A stretch of DNA of 17,499 nt from Actinomycetota bacterium. Lineage in GTDB: Bacteria; Actinomycetota; Actinomycetes; Nanopelagicales; Nanopelagicaceae. The stretch lies in contig WLDZ01000009.1 of the NCBI GenBank assembly GCA_009704515.1, forward strand, positions 1 to 17,499, in the 5' to 3' direction. The first letter of the stretch is position 1, and each line of letters opens with the position of its first letter. Both the position numbers and the translations under genes were made by a program. Of this stretch, positions 1 through 7,453 are shown piece after piece. Below the pieces are notes generated by a model, which saw nothing but the letters and a program-made list of their open reading frames with translations, had not been told where the DNA came from and made no database searches.

Positions 1-201
1 CTTGCCGGTGCAGTGTTTTCTGCCGACAAAGACAAAGCCATTGGTATTGCTAAGCGCATGCGCACCGGCCAGGTAGAAGTAAACGGTGGTGCGTTTAACC
101 CGAATGCTCCATTTGGTGGATACAAGCAGTCGGGAATCGGTCGCGAGTTAGGTGAATACGGCTTCGAAGAGTTCCTGCAAATAAAGAGCTTGCAGCTCTA
201 G
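1..201 (+). CDS. Aldehyde dehydrogenase family protein, C-terminal fragment
   Basis: The reading frame is open from base 1 and ends at TAG 199-201, leaving the last 66 residues of a protein that begins outside the window. The stretch [19 protein letters not shown] followed by I-G-R-E-L-G-x-Y-G-F-E-E-F is the characteristic C-terminal region of NAD(P)-dependent aldehyde dehydrogenases (family knowledge), which oxidise aldehydes to carboxylic acids. The catalytic Cys and Glu lie upstream and cannot be seen, so the substrate is unknown. The end 'K-S-L-Q-L' is a normal family terminus, so the gene looks intact here. It converges with the tRNA-Arg gene on the other strand. Confidence 0.9.
   Translation, partial: LAGAVFSADKDKAIGIAKRMRTGQVEVNGGAFNPNAPFGGYKQSGIGRELGEYGFEEFLQIKSLQL
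185..199. terminator. Short inverted repeat, possible weak bidirectional terminator
   Basis: AGAGCT-TGC-AGCTCT is a perfect 6-bp stem with a 3-base loop that overlaps the aldehyde dehydrogenase stop codon. Read on the minus strand it lies downstream of tRNA-Arg(TCG) and is followed by TTATTTG, a short T-rich tract. On the plus strand it is followed only by AGTTTCT. The position between convergent genes fits a terminator, but the stem is short and the T tract poor. Confidence 0.3.
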
Positions 202-229
202 TTTCTCGAACTGAAAACCACAGACAAAC

Positions 230-305
230 TGGCGCGCTCGGAGGGACTCGAACCCCCAACCCTCTGATCCGAAGTCAGATGCTCTATCCATTGAGCTACG
301 AACGC
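230..305 (-). tRNA. tRNA-Arg(TCG), CCA encoded
   Basis: On the minus strand the acceptor stem GCGTTCG (305-299) pairs with CGAGCGC (240-234), including one U-G pair. The D arm is TAGCTCAATGGATAGAGC. The anticodon arm is TCTGA-CTTCGGA-TCAGA, giving anticodon TCG, which reads the Arg codon CGA. The T arm carries GGTTCGAGTCC. Discriminator G (233) is followed by an encoded CCA (232-230). All stems pair, so identity is firm. It sits between the convergent aldehyde dehydrogenase gene and the end of the methyltransferase gene. Confidence 0.95.
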
Positions 306-341
306 TGGTAACCACATAATAGTGGCGGGACGAAAGTGTGA

Positions 342-1442
342 CTACGGGCGTATTTCGTAGAAGGCATTGATGGAGTGATCAACATCAAGGCGCTTGAATT
401 GTGAGAAACCCGCTGACTTCGCCATTGCTTCTGCAGTACTGGCTGAAAAGCCGAGGGTGCCAAGACCAGCTCCATCAGGAGTTGACATTGCCGAAGACAT
501 GCAGGACAACACACTGATGCCATACATCAGCGGAGCCATCGGGTTCTTTTGCGCATTCAACGCAAACGTGTCATGCGCTTTGATATCCACCAGCAACCAT
601 GTTCCAGTTGGCTTAATTGCAGCACGAATGGCTTGCATCATTTGTGCTGGGTGAGTCATGTCGTGAATGCAGTCGAATGTGGTGATGAAGTCGATCGAGT
701 TGTCCGTAGGTAAGGGTTGCTTGCGTGGATCGCTGAATGACACGTTGTTCAATCCGGATGCGTTGAGTTTGTCTGCGGCGCGATCTAGTGCGTATTGGCT
801 GATGTCGTAACCAACGAATGAACTTTTTGGAAAGTGCCTACCCATTAGGAGAATTGCGCTTCCTGCACCACATCCAATATCGGCAACGGTTGCGCCATTT
901 GCAAGAGCATCACGAATTCCATCTATCGCAGGAATCACGGTGTCTATGAGATTTGCGTTTGTCCATGGTTCAAAACTGCGTTCAATTCCAACTGCACCTT
1001 CCGGGCCATGACTGTCGTAGTCGTAGCCAATACCCGTGCGAAAACTTTCAGGCATCTTGTTTAGTGCGGCCATGGTTTGTGGCAAGCGATGGAACATGCC
1101 CATGCCAAACGCGGGGCTGTTTGGGTCGGCGAGTACCGCAATTTGTTCGGGGGATAGAAAGAACAGGTCGTCATCAATTGTTGGTGATTCAGAAGGTGTA
1201 TTTGTTGTTGAGATGAGGCGTGCGGATGCTTGGTTGTATGCCCACTCACGAACCCATCGTTCATTCAGCCCAGTTGCGTGAGCAAGTTGAGAGGTTGTCA
1301 TAGGTCGTGCACCCTTTGCGAGTTCTGCATACAGACCGAGTTGGTCGCCCAAGTGCACCATGCCCGATGTAACTGCTCCTTCGAGTTTGGTGAACAACAG
1401 GAACGAAAACATTTTGAGTTTGTCTGGGTCGAGAGTGCTCAT
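342..1442 (-). CDS. Class I SAM-dependent methyltransferase with N-terminal winged-helix domain
   Basis: The protein has 366 residues. Residues about 10-100 look like the small helical/winged-helix region that precedes the catalytic domain in actinobacterial methyltransferases related to O-methyltransferases, with T-T-S-Q-L-A-H-A-T-G-L-N-E-R-W-V-R-E-W near residue 49. The Rossmann domain follows: motif I V-A-D-I-G-C-G-A-G at 186-194 binds S-adenosylmethionine, the acidic end of strand 2 is in V-G-Y-D-I-S near 210, and the post-motif region F-D-C-I-H-D-M-T-H-P lies near 256-265. The substrate cannot be read from the sequence; it could be a small metabolite or an O-/C-methylation target. Start ATG 1442 has AAGG four bases upstream and a TAAGTT hexamer nine bases upstream, so a leader, if any, is very short. 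It is divergent from the SIMPL gene. No catalytic motif is missing. Confidence 0.88.
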   Translation of the reverse strand: MSTLDPDKLKMFSFLLFTKLEGAVTSGMVHLGDQLGLYAELAKGARPMTTSQLAHATGLNERWVREWAYNQASARLISTTNTPSESPTIDDDLFFLSPEQIAVLADPNSPAFGMGMFHRLPQTMAALNKMPESFRTGIGYDYDSHGPEGAVGIERSFEPWTNANLIDTVIPAIDGIRDALANGATVADIGCGAGSAILLMGRHFPKSSFVGYDISQYALDRAADKLNASGLNNVSFSDPRKQPLPTDNSIDFITTFDCIHDMTHPAQMMQAIRAAIKPTGTWLLVDIKAHDTFALNAQKNPMAPLMYGISVLSCMSSAMSTPDGAGLGTLGFSASTAEAMAKSAGFSQFKRLDVDHSINAFYEIRP

Positions 1443-1507
1443 ATGCCTTAAAACTTAGTGCCTATCGGTGACCCGAAAATATGTGGCGATTAGGGCAGAC
1501 TGGATGC

Positions 1508-2269
1508 ATGACAATAAAAAAGTTTGCTGGAATAGTTGCCATCGTGGTTATTGCCTTACTTGTACTCCGAAGCTGTGGTGACGGACGAGGGATGATGGGC
1601 GACTTTGACGGCAACTACGTCAGAGATAGTTCAACTCAGGGTGTAACCGTCCAGGCAACTGGAACTATCAAAGTGGTTCCCGATGGTGTCAGTTTCAATT
1701 TTGCAGTTTCGGTTTTAGCGCAATCCTCAGAGACCGCAATGTCTGATGCAAGTGCATCCGCTGAGAAAGTCCGCGCGGCACTAGACGCAGCAGGTGTTGC
1801 CGAGGACGATATTGCTACCCAGAACATCAGTGTGTATCCCGAATATGCATCGAGTAGCACGGGTACACAAACGTTGAGTGGCTACCGTGCTCAACAAGTG
1901 TTCACCGTTACCTTGCGTGATACTGCAAAGGCTGGTGAAGTAGTGGACTCAGTTATTGCAGCCGGCGGTAACTCATTGCAGGTGTACGGCGTAACGCCAA
2001 CGTTGCTCGATACCGATGCGGCGGTAGCAGAGGCACGCGAGGCAGCTATCAAGAGCGCCAAGGAAAAAGCAAAGGATTACGCAGGATTGGTCGACGAGGA
2101 TCTCGGATCAGTGGTGTACGTAACTGAAATAAATTCGCCAAGTTCGCCTGTGCCGCTGATGGTTGGTGATGCAGGAAGTGCAGAATTGTCTATGACGAAA
2201 ACTGTAGTCAACCTTGGAACACAAGAAGTGTCAGTAACTGTTGAAGTTCGCTGGAGTCTTGAAGACTAA
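1508..2269 (+). CDS. SIMPL domain (DUF541) membrane-anchored or secreted protein
   Basis: With the start at 1508 the protein has 253 residues: M-T-I-K-K, a hydrophobic segment (about residues 6-20), then R-S-C-G-D. This is a signal peptide, or a signal anchor with a non-canonical lipobox (L-R-S-C). The body begins G-V-T-V-Q-A-T-G-T-I-K-V-V-P-D, the typical opening of the SIMPL/DUF541 fold. It continues with a helix rich in Ala/Ser, the D-I-A-T-Q-N-I-S-V-Y-P strand and a long helix with A-R-E-A-A-I-K-S-A-K-E-K-A near the middle. The family is found in periplasmic and cell-surface proteins; its molecular role is poorly defined. An upstream in-frame ATG at 1481 would add nine residues (M-W-R-L-G-Q-T-G-C) before the natural charged start of the signal sequence, so 1508 is preferred. 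Neither ATG has a clear Shine-Dalgarno sequence. The stop overlaps the stop of the convergent gene. Confidence 0.87.
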   Translation: MTIKKFAGIVAIVVIALLVLRSCGDGRGMMGDFDGNYVRDSSTQGVTVQATGTIKVVPDGVSFNFAVSVLAQSSETAMSDASASAEKVRAALDAAGVAEDDIATQNISVYPEYASSSTGTQTLSGYRAQQVFTVTLRDTAKAGEVVDSVIAAGGNSLQVYGVTPTLLDTDAAVAEAREAAIKSAKEKAKDYAGLVDEDLGSVVYVTEINSPSSPVPLMVGDAGSAELSMTKTVVNLGTQEVSVTVEVRWSLED

Positions 2270-3102
2270 ATCTGGAGTGGCAAGCGCATCACGGTATGCG
2301 CAATGCCATTAAGTTCAGTTTCGCGAGTGGGAATCCAACCCTTTTTGGAATACCACTCTTGCTGGTCTGAGGTATAAAGAAACAGTTCGTGATGCCCGAG
2401 TTGGTTGGCGCGTTGAACAATTCGCTGAACGAGCGTGGAGCCAACACCGTTGAGCCGTGTGGACGGCAAAGTAAGCACTGCTGCCAACCATGGTCCAGGC
2501 TCGTTTGACTCAGGTAGTTCGTCATCGTCAACAAGAGTTGCCATTCCGAGCAGTTCATTTTCAGGATTTACTGCGATGAACGTTTCTGCGAAGTGTCCTT
2601 CGTATTGCCCCGTGCGACCGTAGAGATCAAAATATGTCTGCACCGTGTCGTCAGGGAAGTATTTCTTCCATTCCGTTACCGATAGTTCGGCTGCACGTTG
2701 CCAATGGTGCGGTGCGTTTGCGATGTCGACAACACTGAACGTGTTTAATTGTGGCGGTGAACTGAAATGACCCTTGAAATCACATGGGAAGTCAATGACT
2801 TCAATAACGGCATCCAAATTGATTGGTCCGTAAATATGAGGGAACATCGGTTCATGGGGAAGTGCTGGTGAGCCGTCTAGGTGAGCAGGTGGTTCGAATA
2901 TCAGTTTGCTTGTGAGTCTTGCTGGGTCAATGTTGAGCAACACCATGTTGTGTGCACCGCTGTAGTACTTGTTGGCCACGTCCACCATCTGATGTTCGGT
3001 AGAGCAGTGAGCAAAGCCCTCCGTTGCAACTGATTGAGCGATGAGTTGGCCGTGTGCTTGAGCCGCGACCCAACTGTCACGCGACAACAAATGCAAAATC
3101 AC
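2266..3102 (-). CDS. DUF952 domain fused to GNAT acetyltransferase
   Basis: This 278-residue protein joins two families. Residues 1 to about 105 are DUF952: I-L-H-L-L-S-R-D-S-W at the start, E-G-F-A-H-C-S-T at 28-35, V-A-N near 42, and F-P-H-I-Y-G-P-I-N-L-D-A-V at 87-99, all family hallmarks. Residues about 125-278 form a GNAT N-acyltransferase domain: strand F-I-A-V-N-P-E-N-E-L-L-G-M-A-T-L, the acetyl-CoA-binding loop R-L-N-G-V-G at 216-221 followed by helix S-T-L-V-Q-R-I-V, and the ending Y-S-K-K-G-W typical of the 'YxxxGF' position. DUF952 has no agreed biochemical role; the GNAT half should transfer an acyl group from acyl-CoA to an unknown amine. The start is GTG 3102-3100, 18 bases after the guaB stop and in the same direction. 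No Shine-Dalgarno sequence is visible. It could be the last gene of the purine operon or have its own promoter. Confidence 0.87.
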   Translation of the reverse strand: MILHLLSRDSWVAAQAHGQLIAQSVATEGFAHCSTEHQMVDVANKYYSGAHNMVLLNIDPARLTSKLIFEPPAHLDGSPALPHEPMFPHIYGPINLDAVIEVIDFPCDFKGHFSSPPQLNTFSVVDIANAPHHWQRAAELSVTEWKKYFPDDTVQTYFDLYGRTGQYEGHFAETFIAVNPENELLGMATLVDDDELPESNEPGPWLAAVLTLPSTRLNGVGSTLVQRIVQRANQLGHHELFLYTSDQQEWYSKKGWIPTRETELNGIAHTVMRLPLQI

Positions 3103-3108
3103 CGATTC

Positions 3109-3114
3109 ATCGTA
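3109..3114 (-). promoter_or_regulatory. Possible -10 hexamer for leaderless DUF952-GNAT mRNA
   Basis: On the minus strand TACGAT fits the actinobacterial -10 pattern TAnnnT and is separated from the GTG start by exactly six bases (GAATCG). A transcript started there would begin at the start codon. It lies in the 18-base gap after guaB, and the gene has no Shine-Dalgarno sequence. No -35 element is recognisable, so this is tentative. Confidence 0.35.
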
Positions 3115-3120
3115 GTTTGT

Positions 3121-4608
3121 CTAGCTGCTGTGGTAGTTCGGGGCCTCGTGCGTGATCGTCACATCGTGTGGGTGGCTTTCCTCGCGACCCGCAGTAGTCA
3201 CTCGCATGAAGCGTGCTCGTGCGTGCAGGTCGGCCAAGTTCGCTGCACCTGCATAACCCATTCCCGAACGTAGACCACCAACAAGTTGGTAAATCACATC
3301 GGTGATCGAACCCGCGTATGCAACGCGCCCCTCAATGCCTTCGGGAACCAACTTGTTGCGCTTTGCGCCATCGCCTTGCGCAGAACCGTAACGGTCGGCA
3401 CCGAGTCCTTGCATTGCACCGAGCGAACCCATTCCGCGGTAGCTCTTGTATCGACGTCCTTCAAACAGTTCGACCTCGCCAGGTGCCTCGTCGGTACCTG
3501 CCAACAAACTGCCCAACATGACTACGGTTGCGCCTGCGGCGAATGCTTTCACTAGGTCGCCCGAGTAGGTGACTCCACCGTCGGCAATAAGTGGAATACC
3601 AAGTTGTTTCGCGCGTTGCGCTGTGTGCCAAATTGCGGAAAGTTGTGGCATACCTGCACCTGCCACCACACGAGTGGTGCAAATTGAACCAGCGCCAACT
3701 CCAACTTTCACCGCATCAACACCTGCGCTGTGCAAAGCGTCAACGCCTTCTTCTGTCACCACATTGCCTGCGACAACAGCCAAGTCTGGCCACGCAGATT
3801 TAATGCGTTGCACTGCATTCATGACACCTGCCGAGTGACCGTGAGCGGTGTCAACCACTACGGCATCAACTCCAGCAGCAACTAATGCACTGACGCGTTC
3901 TTCCAAGTCGTCGCCAACTCCAACCGCCGCACCTGCGCGTAATCGGCCTCCAGTGTCGCGCGTTGCGTTAGGAAACTCCTGTCGCTTCATAATGTCTTTC
4001 ACGGTGATAAGCCCGCGTAGTTTTCCTGCGCTATCTACAAGTGGAAGTTTTTCAATGCGATGTTCCTGCAAGATTGCCCGAGCATCGTCCAGCGAGGTGC
4101 CCTCAGTTGCGGTGACTAAGCCGGTGCTGGTCATGAACTCTGTGACCGAGCGTGTGTAGTCGCTTTGCTTACAGAAGCGAATGTCGCGGTTGGTCAAAAT
4201 GCCAACAAGAATTCCGTTGCTGTCAGTAATGGGCACGCCAGAGAAGTGGTAGCGGTTCATCAGTTGTTCCGCTTCGGCAAGAGTTGCAGTGGGCGAGAGG
4301 GTGACTGGGTCGGTAATCATTCCCGACTGCGAGCGCTTCACGCGGCGTACTTCAGTCGCCTGGTCCTCGATAGTGAGGTTGCGATGGATTATGCCGAGCC
4401 CACCATTACGGGCAATGGCAATGGCCAGCCGTGCTTCGGTCACTTTGTCCATAGCCGCGGATACCAAAGGAACGGTCAGTTCAATATCGCGAGCAAATGT
4501 GGTGGTGGTGTTCACCATGTCGGGAAGCACATCGCTATAGCCAGGCACCACGACGACATCATCAAAAGTAAGGCCTTCAAAACGATTGAAGAATTCATTG
4601 TTGCTCAT
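3121..4608 (-). CDS. guaB: Inosine-5'-monophosphate dehydrogenase
   Basis: GuaB oxidises IMP to XMP with NAD+, the first committed step to GMP. The 495-residue length is normal. The barrel opens with F-E-G-L-T-F-D-D-V near residue 9. Two CBS domains are inserted at about 95-210. The catalytic loop is G-S-I-C-T-T-R with the nucleophile Cys310, followed by the phosphate-binding A-D-G-G-V near 342 and the flap Y-R-G-M-G-S at 390-395. The loop reads G-A-G-S-I-C where many homologues have G-P-G-S-I-C; the Cys itself is kept. Start ATG 4608 overlaps the purN stop as ATGA and has a strong AAGGAG eight bases upstream, inside the end of purN. Its place as the last enzyme of the purine cluster links IMP made by the preceding genes directly to guanylate synthesis. 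Confidence 0.97.
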   Translation of the reverse strand: MSNNEFFNRFEGLTFDDVVVVPGYSDVLPDMVNTTTTFARDIELTVPLVSAAMDKVTEARLAIAIARNGGLGIIHRNLTIEDQATEVRRVKRSQSGMITDPVTLSPTATLAEAEQLMNRYHFSGVPITDSNGILVGILTNRDIRFCKQSDYTRSVTEFMTSTGLVTATEGTSLDDARAILQEHRIEKLPLVDSAGKLRGLITVKDIMKRQEFPNATRDTGGRLRAGAAVGVGDDLEERVSALVAAGVDAVVVDTAHGHSAGVMNAVQRIKSAWPDLAVVAGNVVTEEGVDALHSAGVDAVKVGVGAGSICTTRVVAGAGMPQLSAIWHTAQRAKQLGIPLIADGGVTYSGDLVKAFAAGATVVMLGSLLAGTDEAPGEVELFEGRRYKSYRGMGSLGAMQGLGADRYGSAQGDGAKRNKLVPEGIEGRVAYAGSITDVIYQLVGGLRSGMGYAGAANLADLHARARFMRVTTAGREESHPHDVTITHEAPNYHSS

Positions 4609-5195
4609 GGGGTGTGCTCCTTGGTCAGTTGGGTGAGTGAGGTAATGAGAAGTTGGTGTTCGGATGCATGCATGCGTTGCTCTAAATCGGCAAGCGAGTC
4701 GGTTGGGTAAATGGGAACAACGGCACTATCAATAACAGGGCCGTTGTCAACACCTTCATCGGGTACAAAGTGCACCATGACGCCTGTGTGTGTGCGCTTG
4801 CCTGCAACGAATTCATCAAAAGCGCGAGCAATGGCATTGGTTCCCGGCAGTTCGCCAGGCAAAGCCGGGTGCACGTTGATAACACGCTGTGGAAAGTGTG
4901 CAAGGAAGTCCATAGTGAGCAGTCTCATGAATCCGGCAAGCACCACGATGTCTGGTTTGAACTCACTCACTGCACGAGCAAGTTGAATATTGAATTCACT
5001 TCGGTTGGTGTTAGTGGCGTCCACAACGCGGCAAGAAACGTTGTGTTGAGCAGCGCGTTGCAATGCGAAGGCATGGTGGTTGTCGGAAACCATGCCTACT
5101 ACATGTGCATGGAGTGTCTCTGCTTCGCACGCGTCAATAATGGCCTGCAGATTAGAACCGTTTCCCGATGCCAACACCACAAGCCGCGTGGTCAC
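4605..5195 (-). CDS. purN: Phosphoribosylglycinamide formyltransferase (GARFT)
   Basis: PurN transfers a formyl group from 10-formyltetrahydrofolate to glycinamide ribonucleotide, step 3 of purine synthesis. The 196 residues carry the family opening [12 protein letters not shown] (8-19), the I-N-V-H-P core with Asn107 and His109, and [12 protein letters not shown] with the catalytic Asp at about 150. The segment after the His is A-L-P-G-E-L-P-G instead of the more common S-L-L-P-x-F-P-G; from memory this resembles a subtype also seen in fungal GARFT. The start is GTG 5195-5193, overlapping the TGA of purDM as GTGA. AAGGTG lies eight bases upstream, within the purDM end. The overlap implies coupled translation with the two enzymes that in animals are fused to GARFT. 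Confidence 0.95.
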   Translation of the reverse strand: MTTRLVVLASGNGSNLQAIIDACEAETLHAHVVGMVSDNHHAFALQRAAQHNVSCRVVDATNTNRSEFNIQLARAVSEFKPDIVVLAGFMRLLTMDFLAHFPQRVINVHPALPGELPGTNAIARAFDEFVAGKRTHTGVMVHFVPDEGVDNGPVIDSAVVPIYPTDSLADLEQRMHASEHQLLITSLTQLTKEHTP

Positions 5196-7453
5196 TTCAG
5201 CAGCACCTTGTTGTGATCGCTGGTGAGTTCGCCGATGATCCAGGTAGTTTCGTCGATTGAATCTTGTACGGCGTTTACATGTTCGGGTGCAACAATGACC
5301 ACCATTCCAACACCCATGTTGAGCGTGCGGTACAGCTCGTCGGTGTCGAGTGTGCTCAGTTCACTCACTAGTTGGAACAATGGCGGCATCGGCCACGAAC
5401 CCAGGTTGATATTGGCACCAATTCCTTTTGGTAAAACCCGTGGCATATTCTCTGGCAACCCGCCACCCGTAATGTGCACGAGCGCTTTTACCAATTCAGT
5501 GTCTAGCGCATCTTTGAGAACTGGCAAATAGTTGCGATGTGGTTCTAAGAGGGCTTCCACTAGCGGGCGGTCAAGTGGCACTGGTTGTGACTCCATGGGA
5601 ATCCAGGCGAAGAGTTTGCGCAGGTACGAATACCCGTTGGTGTGTGGTCCATTAGAAGCAACACCGATGAGTACGTCTCCTGCGGCGATTGTTGGAAGCG
5701 GCAGCAATTGCTCACGTTCCGCCACTCCAATAAGGGTTCCTGCAATATCGAAAGCACCTTCGGCGTACACGCCGGGCATTTCGGCGGTTTCGCCACCGAG
5801 CAGCACGCAGCCCGCCGCAGCACAAGCATCGGCCATTCCACCAACAACTTCGGCCACATTGTCTGCGTTCAAGTGTGACGATGCAAGATAGTCAAGAAAG
5901 AACAGTGGATACGCGCGTTGTACCAACACGTCGTTCACGCAGTGATTCACAATGTCGTGACCCGTGCCGCGAATGCGACCAGTTCGCGCTGCAAGTTCAA
6001 CCTTGGTTCCAACGCCATCGGTTGAGCCAACGAGTACTGGGTGATCAAACTCTTTGAGGAATGACACATCGAGCGCGCCACCGAAAGCACCAACGCCTCG
6101 CAGTACTTGTGACGTTGCGGTTTTAGCAACGCTTGCCTTGATGAGATCAACTGCGCGAGTACCTTCGTCAATATCTACACCCGTTGATGCATACGACTTG
6201 ATGGTTGCTCCAGGTGCACGCCAGGCGATGTCTCGACGCATCTGTACGCCGTCAAACGAAATGCGCGAAGCAGCAGAATATGCGTGAGTTCGTGCCTCTT
6301 CAAGTGTTGCGCCGACTCCCACGCATGTCAGCACGCGTCCGCCTGCGGTAACGAGATTGCCGCTTTGTATTTCGGTTCCACCATGAAACACCGAACACAT
6401 GGGGTTGGTGCTTGGCAAGTTGGTGATGGTGTCGCCCGTGCGAGGCGTGTTGGGGTAGTTGCTCGATGCCAGCACTACGCCAAGTGCGCTACCTTCACGA
6501 ATCGAAAGATGGGTTGGTTTCAGTGAACCAGTGGTGCACGCGAGCAACATCTCGACAAGGTCAGATTCAAGGAGCGAGAGCAGCACTTGTGCTTCGGGGT
6601 CGCCGAACCGACAGTTGTATTCAAGTAAACGTGGTCCGTTTGACGTAAGCATGATTCCTGCAAACAGCGTTCCGGTAAATGGTGTGCCGGCAGCTGCGAA
6701 ATGATTGATGACAGGTGTAATGAACATGCCGTGCAGTTCTTCGGCCGACAATTGCACCGGCGCTGGGGCGTATGCGCCCATGCCACCTGTGTTCAGCCCC
6801 GTATCACCTTCGCCGATGCGCTTGTGGTCCTGGGCGAGAGGAAATGCAACGCTGGTTTTGCCATCGCTTACTGCAATGAGTGAACATTCAGTGCCAGTCA
6901 GTCGTTCTTCCAGCACAATGTCGCCAACAGCAATTGCTTCGCGAATAGCGAGCGTGGTTTCATCAGTCGAATTTGGAACAACCACGCCTTTTCCGCCTGC
7001 TAATCCAGACTGTTTCACCACAATGTCTGCGCCAAAGTTCTTCCACCACGCAAGCGCTTCGGCTTCGCTTCCTTGTGTGAACGAGGCAAACCGGGGGCTA
7101 GGCATGTTCAGGGTGTGGGCAATGTTTCGCGCGTACGACTTGTCGGACTCGAGACGGGCGAGAGCTTGCGTTGGGCCAAATGCTGCAATTCCTGCTGCGA
7201 GCAATGCATCAACAATTCCTGCAGCGAGCGGTGCTTCTGGCCCCACGACAACAAGTGAGACGCGGTTGGTATTGCACAGCGCAATGATGCCGTTTATATC
7301 GGTTGCTGAAACAGTGTGTCGGGTTCCTGGAGTACCCGCGTTACCTGGAGTGACGTGCAGGTTTGCGCATCGTGGAGACTCACTAATTTTAGAAGCGAGT
7401 GCGTGTTCGCGTGCTCCGCTTCCAACCACCAAAATGTTCAAGCCGTTGGTCAT
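5192..7453 (-). CDS. purDM: Bifunctional PurD-PurM fusion: GAR synthetase plus AIR synthase
   Basis: The single 753-residue frame holds two complete enzymes. Residues 1 to about 415 are PurD (phosphoribosylamine-glycine ligase, step 2): V-V-G-S-G-A-R-E-H-A at 9-18, the ATP-grasp loop K-Q-S-G-L-A-G-G-K-G at 147-156, N-T-G-G-M-G near 221, and C-R-F-G-D-P-E near 281. Residues about 420-753 are PurM (AIR synthase, step 5): Y-A-S-T-G-V-D-I-D at 421-429, S-T-D-G-V-G-T-K at 477-484, G-G-E-T-A-E-M-P-G at 553-561, I-T-G-G-G-L-P-E-N at 661-669 and N-M-G-V-G-M near 712. PurM starts only about five residues after the last PurD consensus residue, so there is almost no linker. No stop codon or frame change interrupts the joint. 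ATG 7453 overlaps the purF stop as ATGA; purN overlaps the 3' end. Confidence 0.96.
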   Translation of the reverse strand: MTNGLNILVVGSGAREHALASKISESPRCANLHVTPGNAGTPGTRHTVSATDINGIIALCNTNRVSLVVVGPEAPLAAGIVDALLAAGIAAFGPTQALARLESDKSYARNIAHTLNMPSPRFASFTQGSEAEALAWWKNFGADIVVKQSGLAGGKGVVVPNSTDETTLAIREAIAVGDIVLEERLTGTECSLIAVSDGKTSVAFPLAQDHKRIGEGDTGLNTGGMGAYAPAPVQLSAEELHGMFITPVINHFAAAGTPFTGTLFAGIMLTSNGPRLLEYNCRFGDPEAQVLLSLLESDLVEMLLACTTGSLKPTHLSIREGSALGVVLASSNYPNTPRTGDTITNLPSTNPMCSVFHGGTEIQSGNLVTAGGRVLTCVGVGATLEEARTHAYSAASRISFDGVQMRRDIAWRAPGATIKSYASTGVDIDEGTRAVDLIKASVAKTATSQVLRGVGAFGGALDVSFLKEFDHPVLVGSTDGVGTKVELAARTGRIRGTGHDIVNHCVNDVLVQRAYPLFFLDYLASSHLNADNVAEVVGGMADACAAAGCVLLGGETAEMPGVYAEGAFDIAGTLIGVAEREQLLPLPTIAAGDVLIGVASNGPHTNGYSYLRKLFAWIPMESQPVPLDRPLVEALLEPHRNYLPVLKDALDTELVKALVHITGGGLPENMPRVLPKGIGANINLGSWPMPPLFQLVSELSTLDTDELYRTLNMGVGMVVIVAPEHVNAVQDSIDETTWIIGELTSDHNKVLLK

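Noticed and set aside
1481..1507. ATG 1481 as the start of the SIMPL protein
   Set aside because: It would place M-W-R-L-G-Q-T-G-C ahead of a normal M-T-I-K-K signal-sequence start and has no ribosome binding site, so ATG 1508 is more plausible.
4165..4710. Open frame of 181 residues on the plus strand opposite guaB and purN
   Set aside because: It is antisense to two conserved enzymes and shows no domain or start signal.
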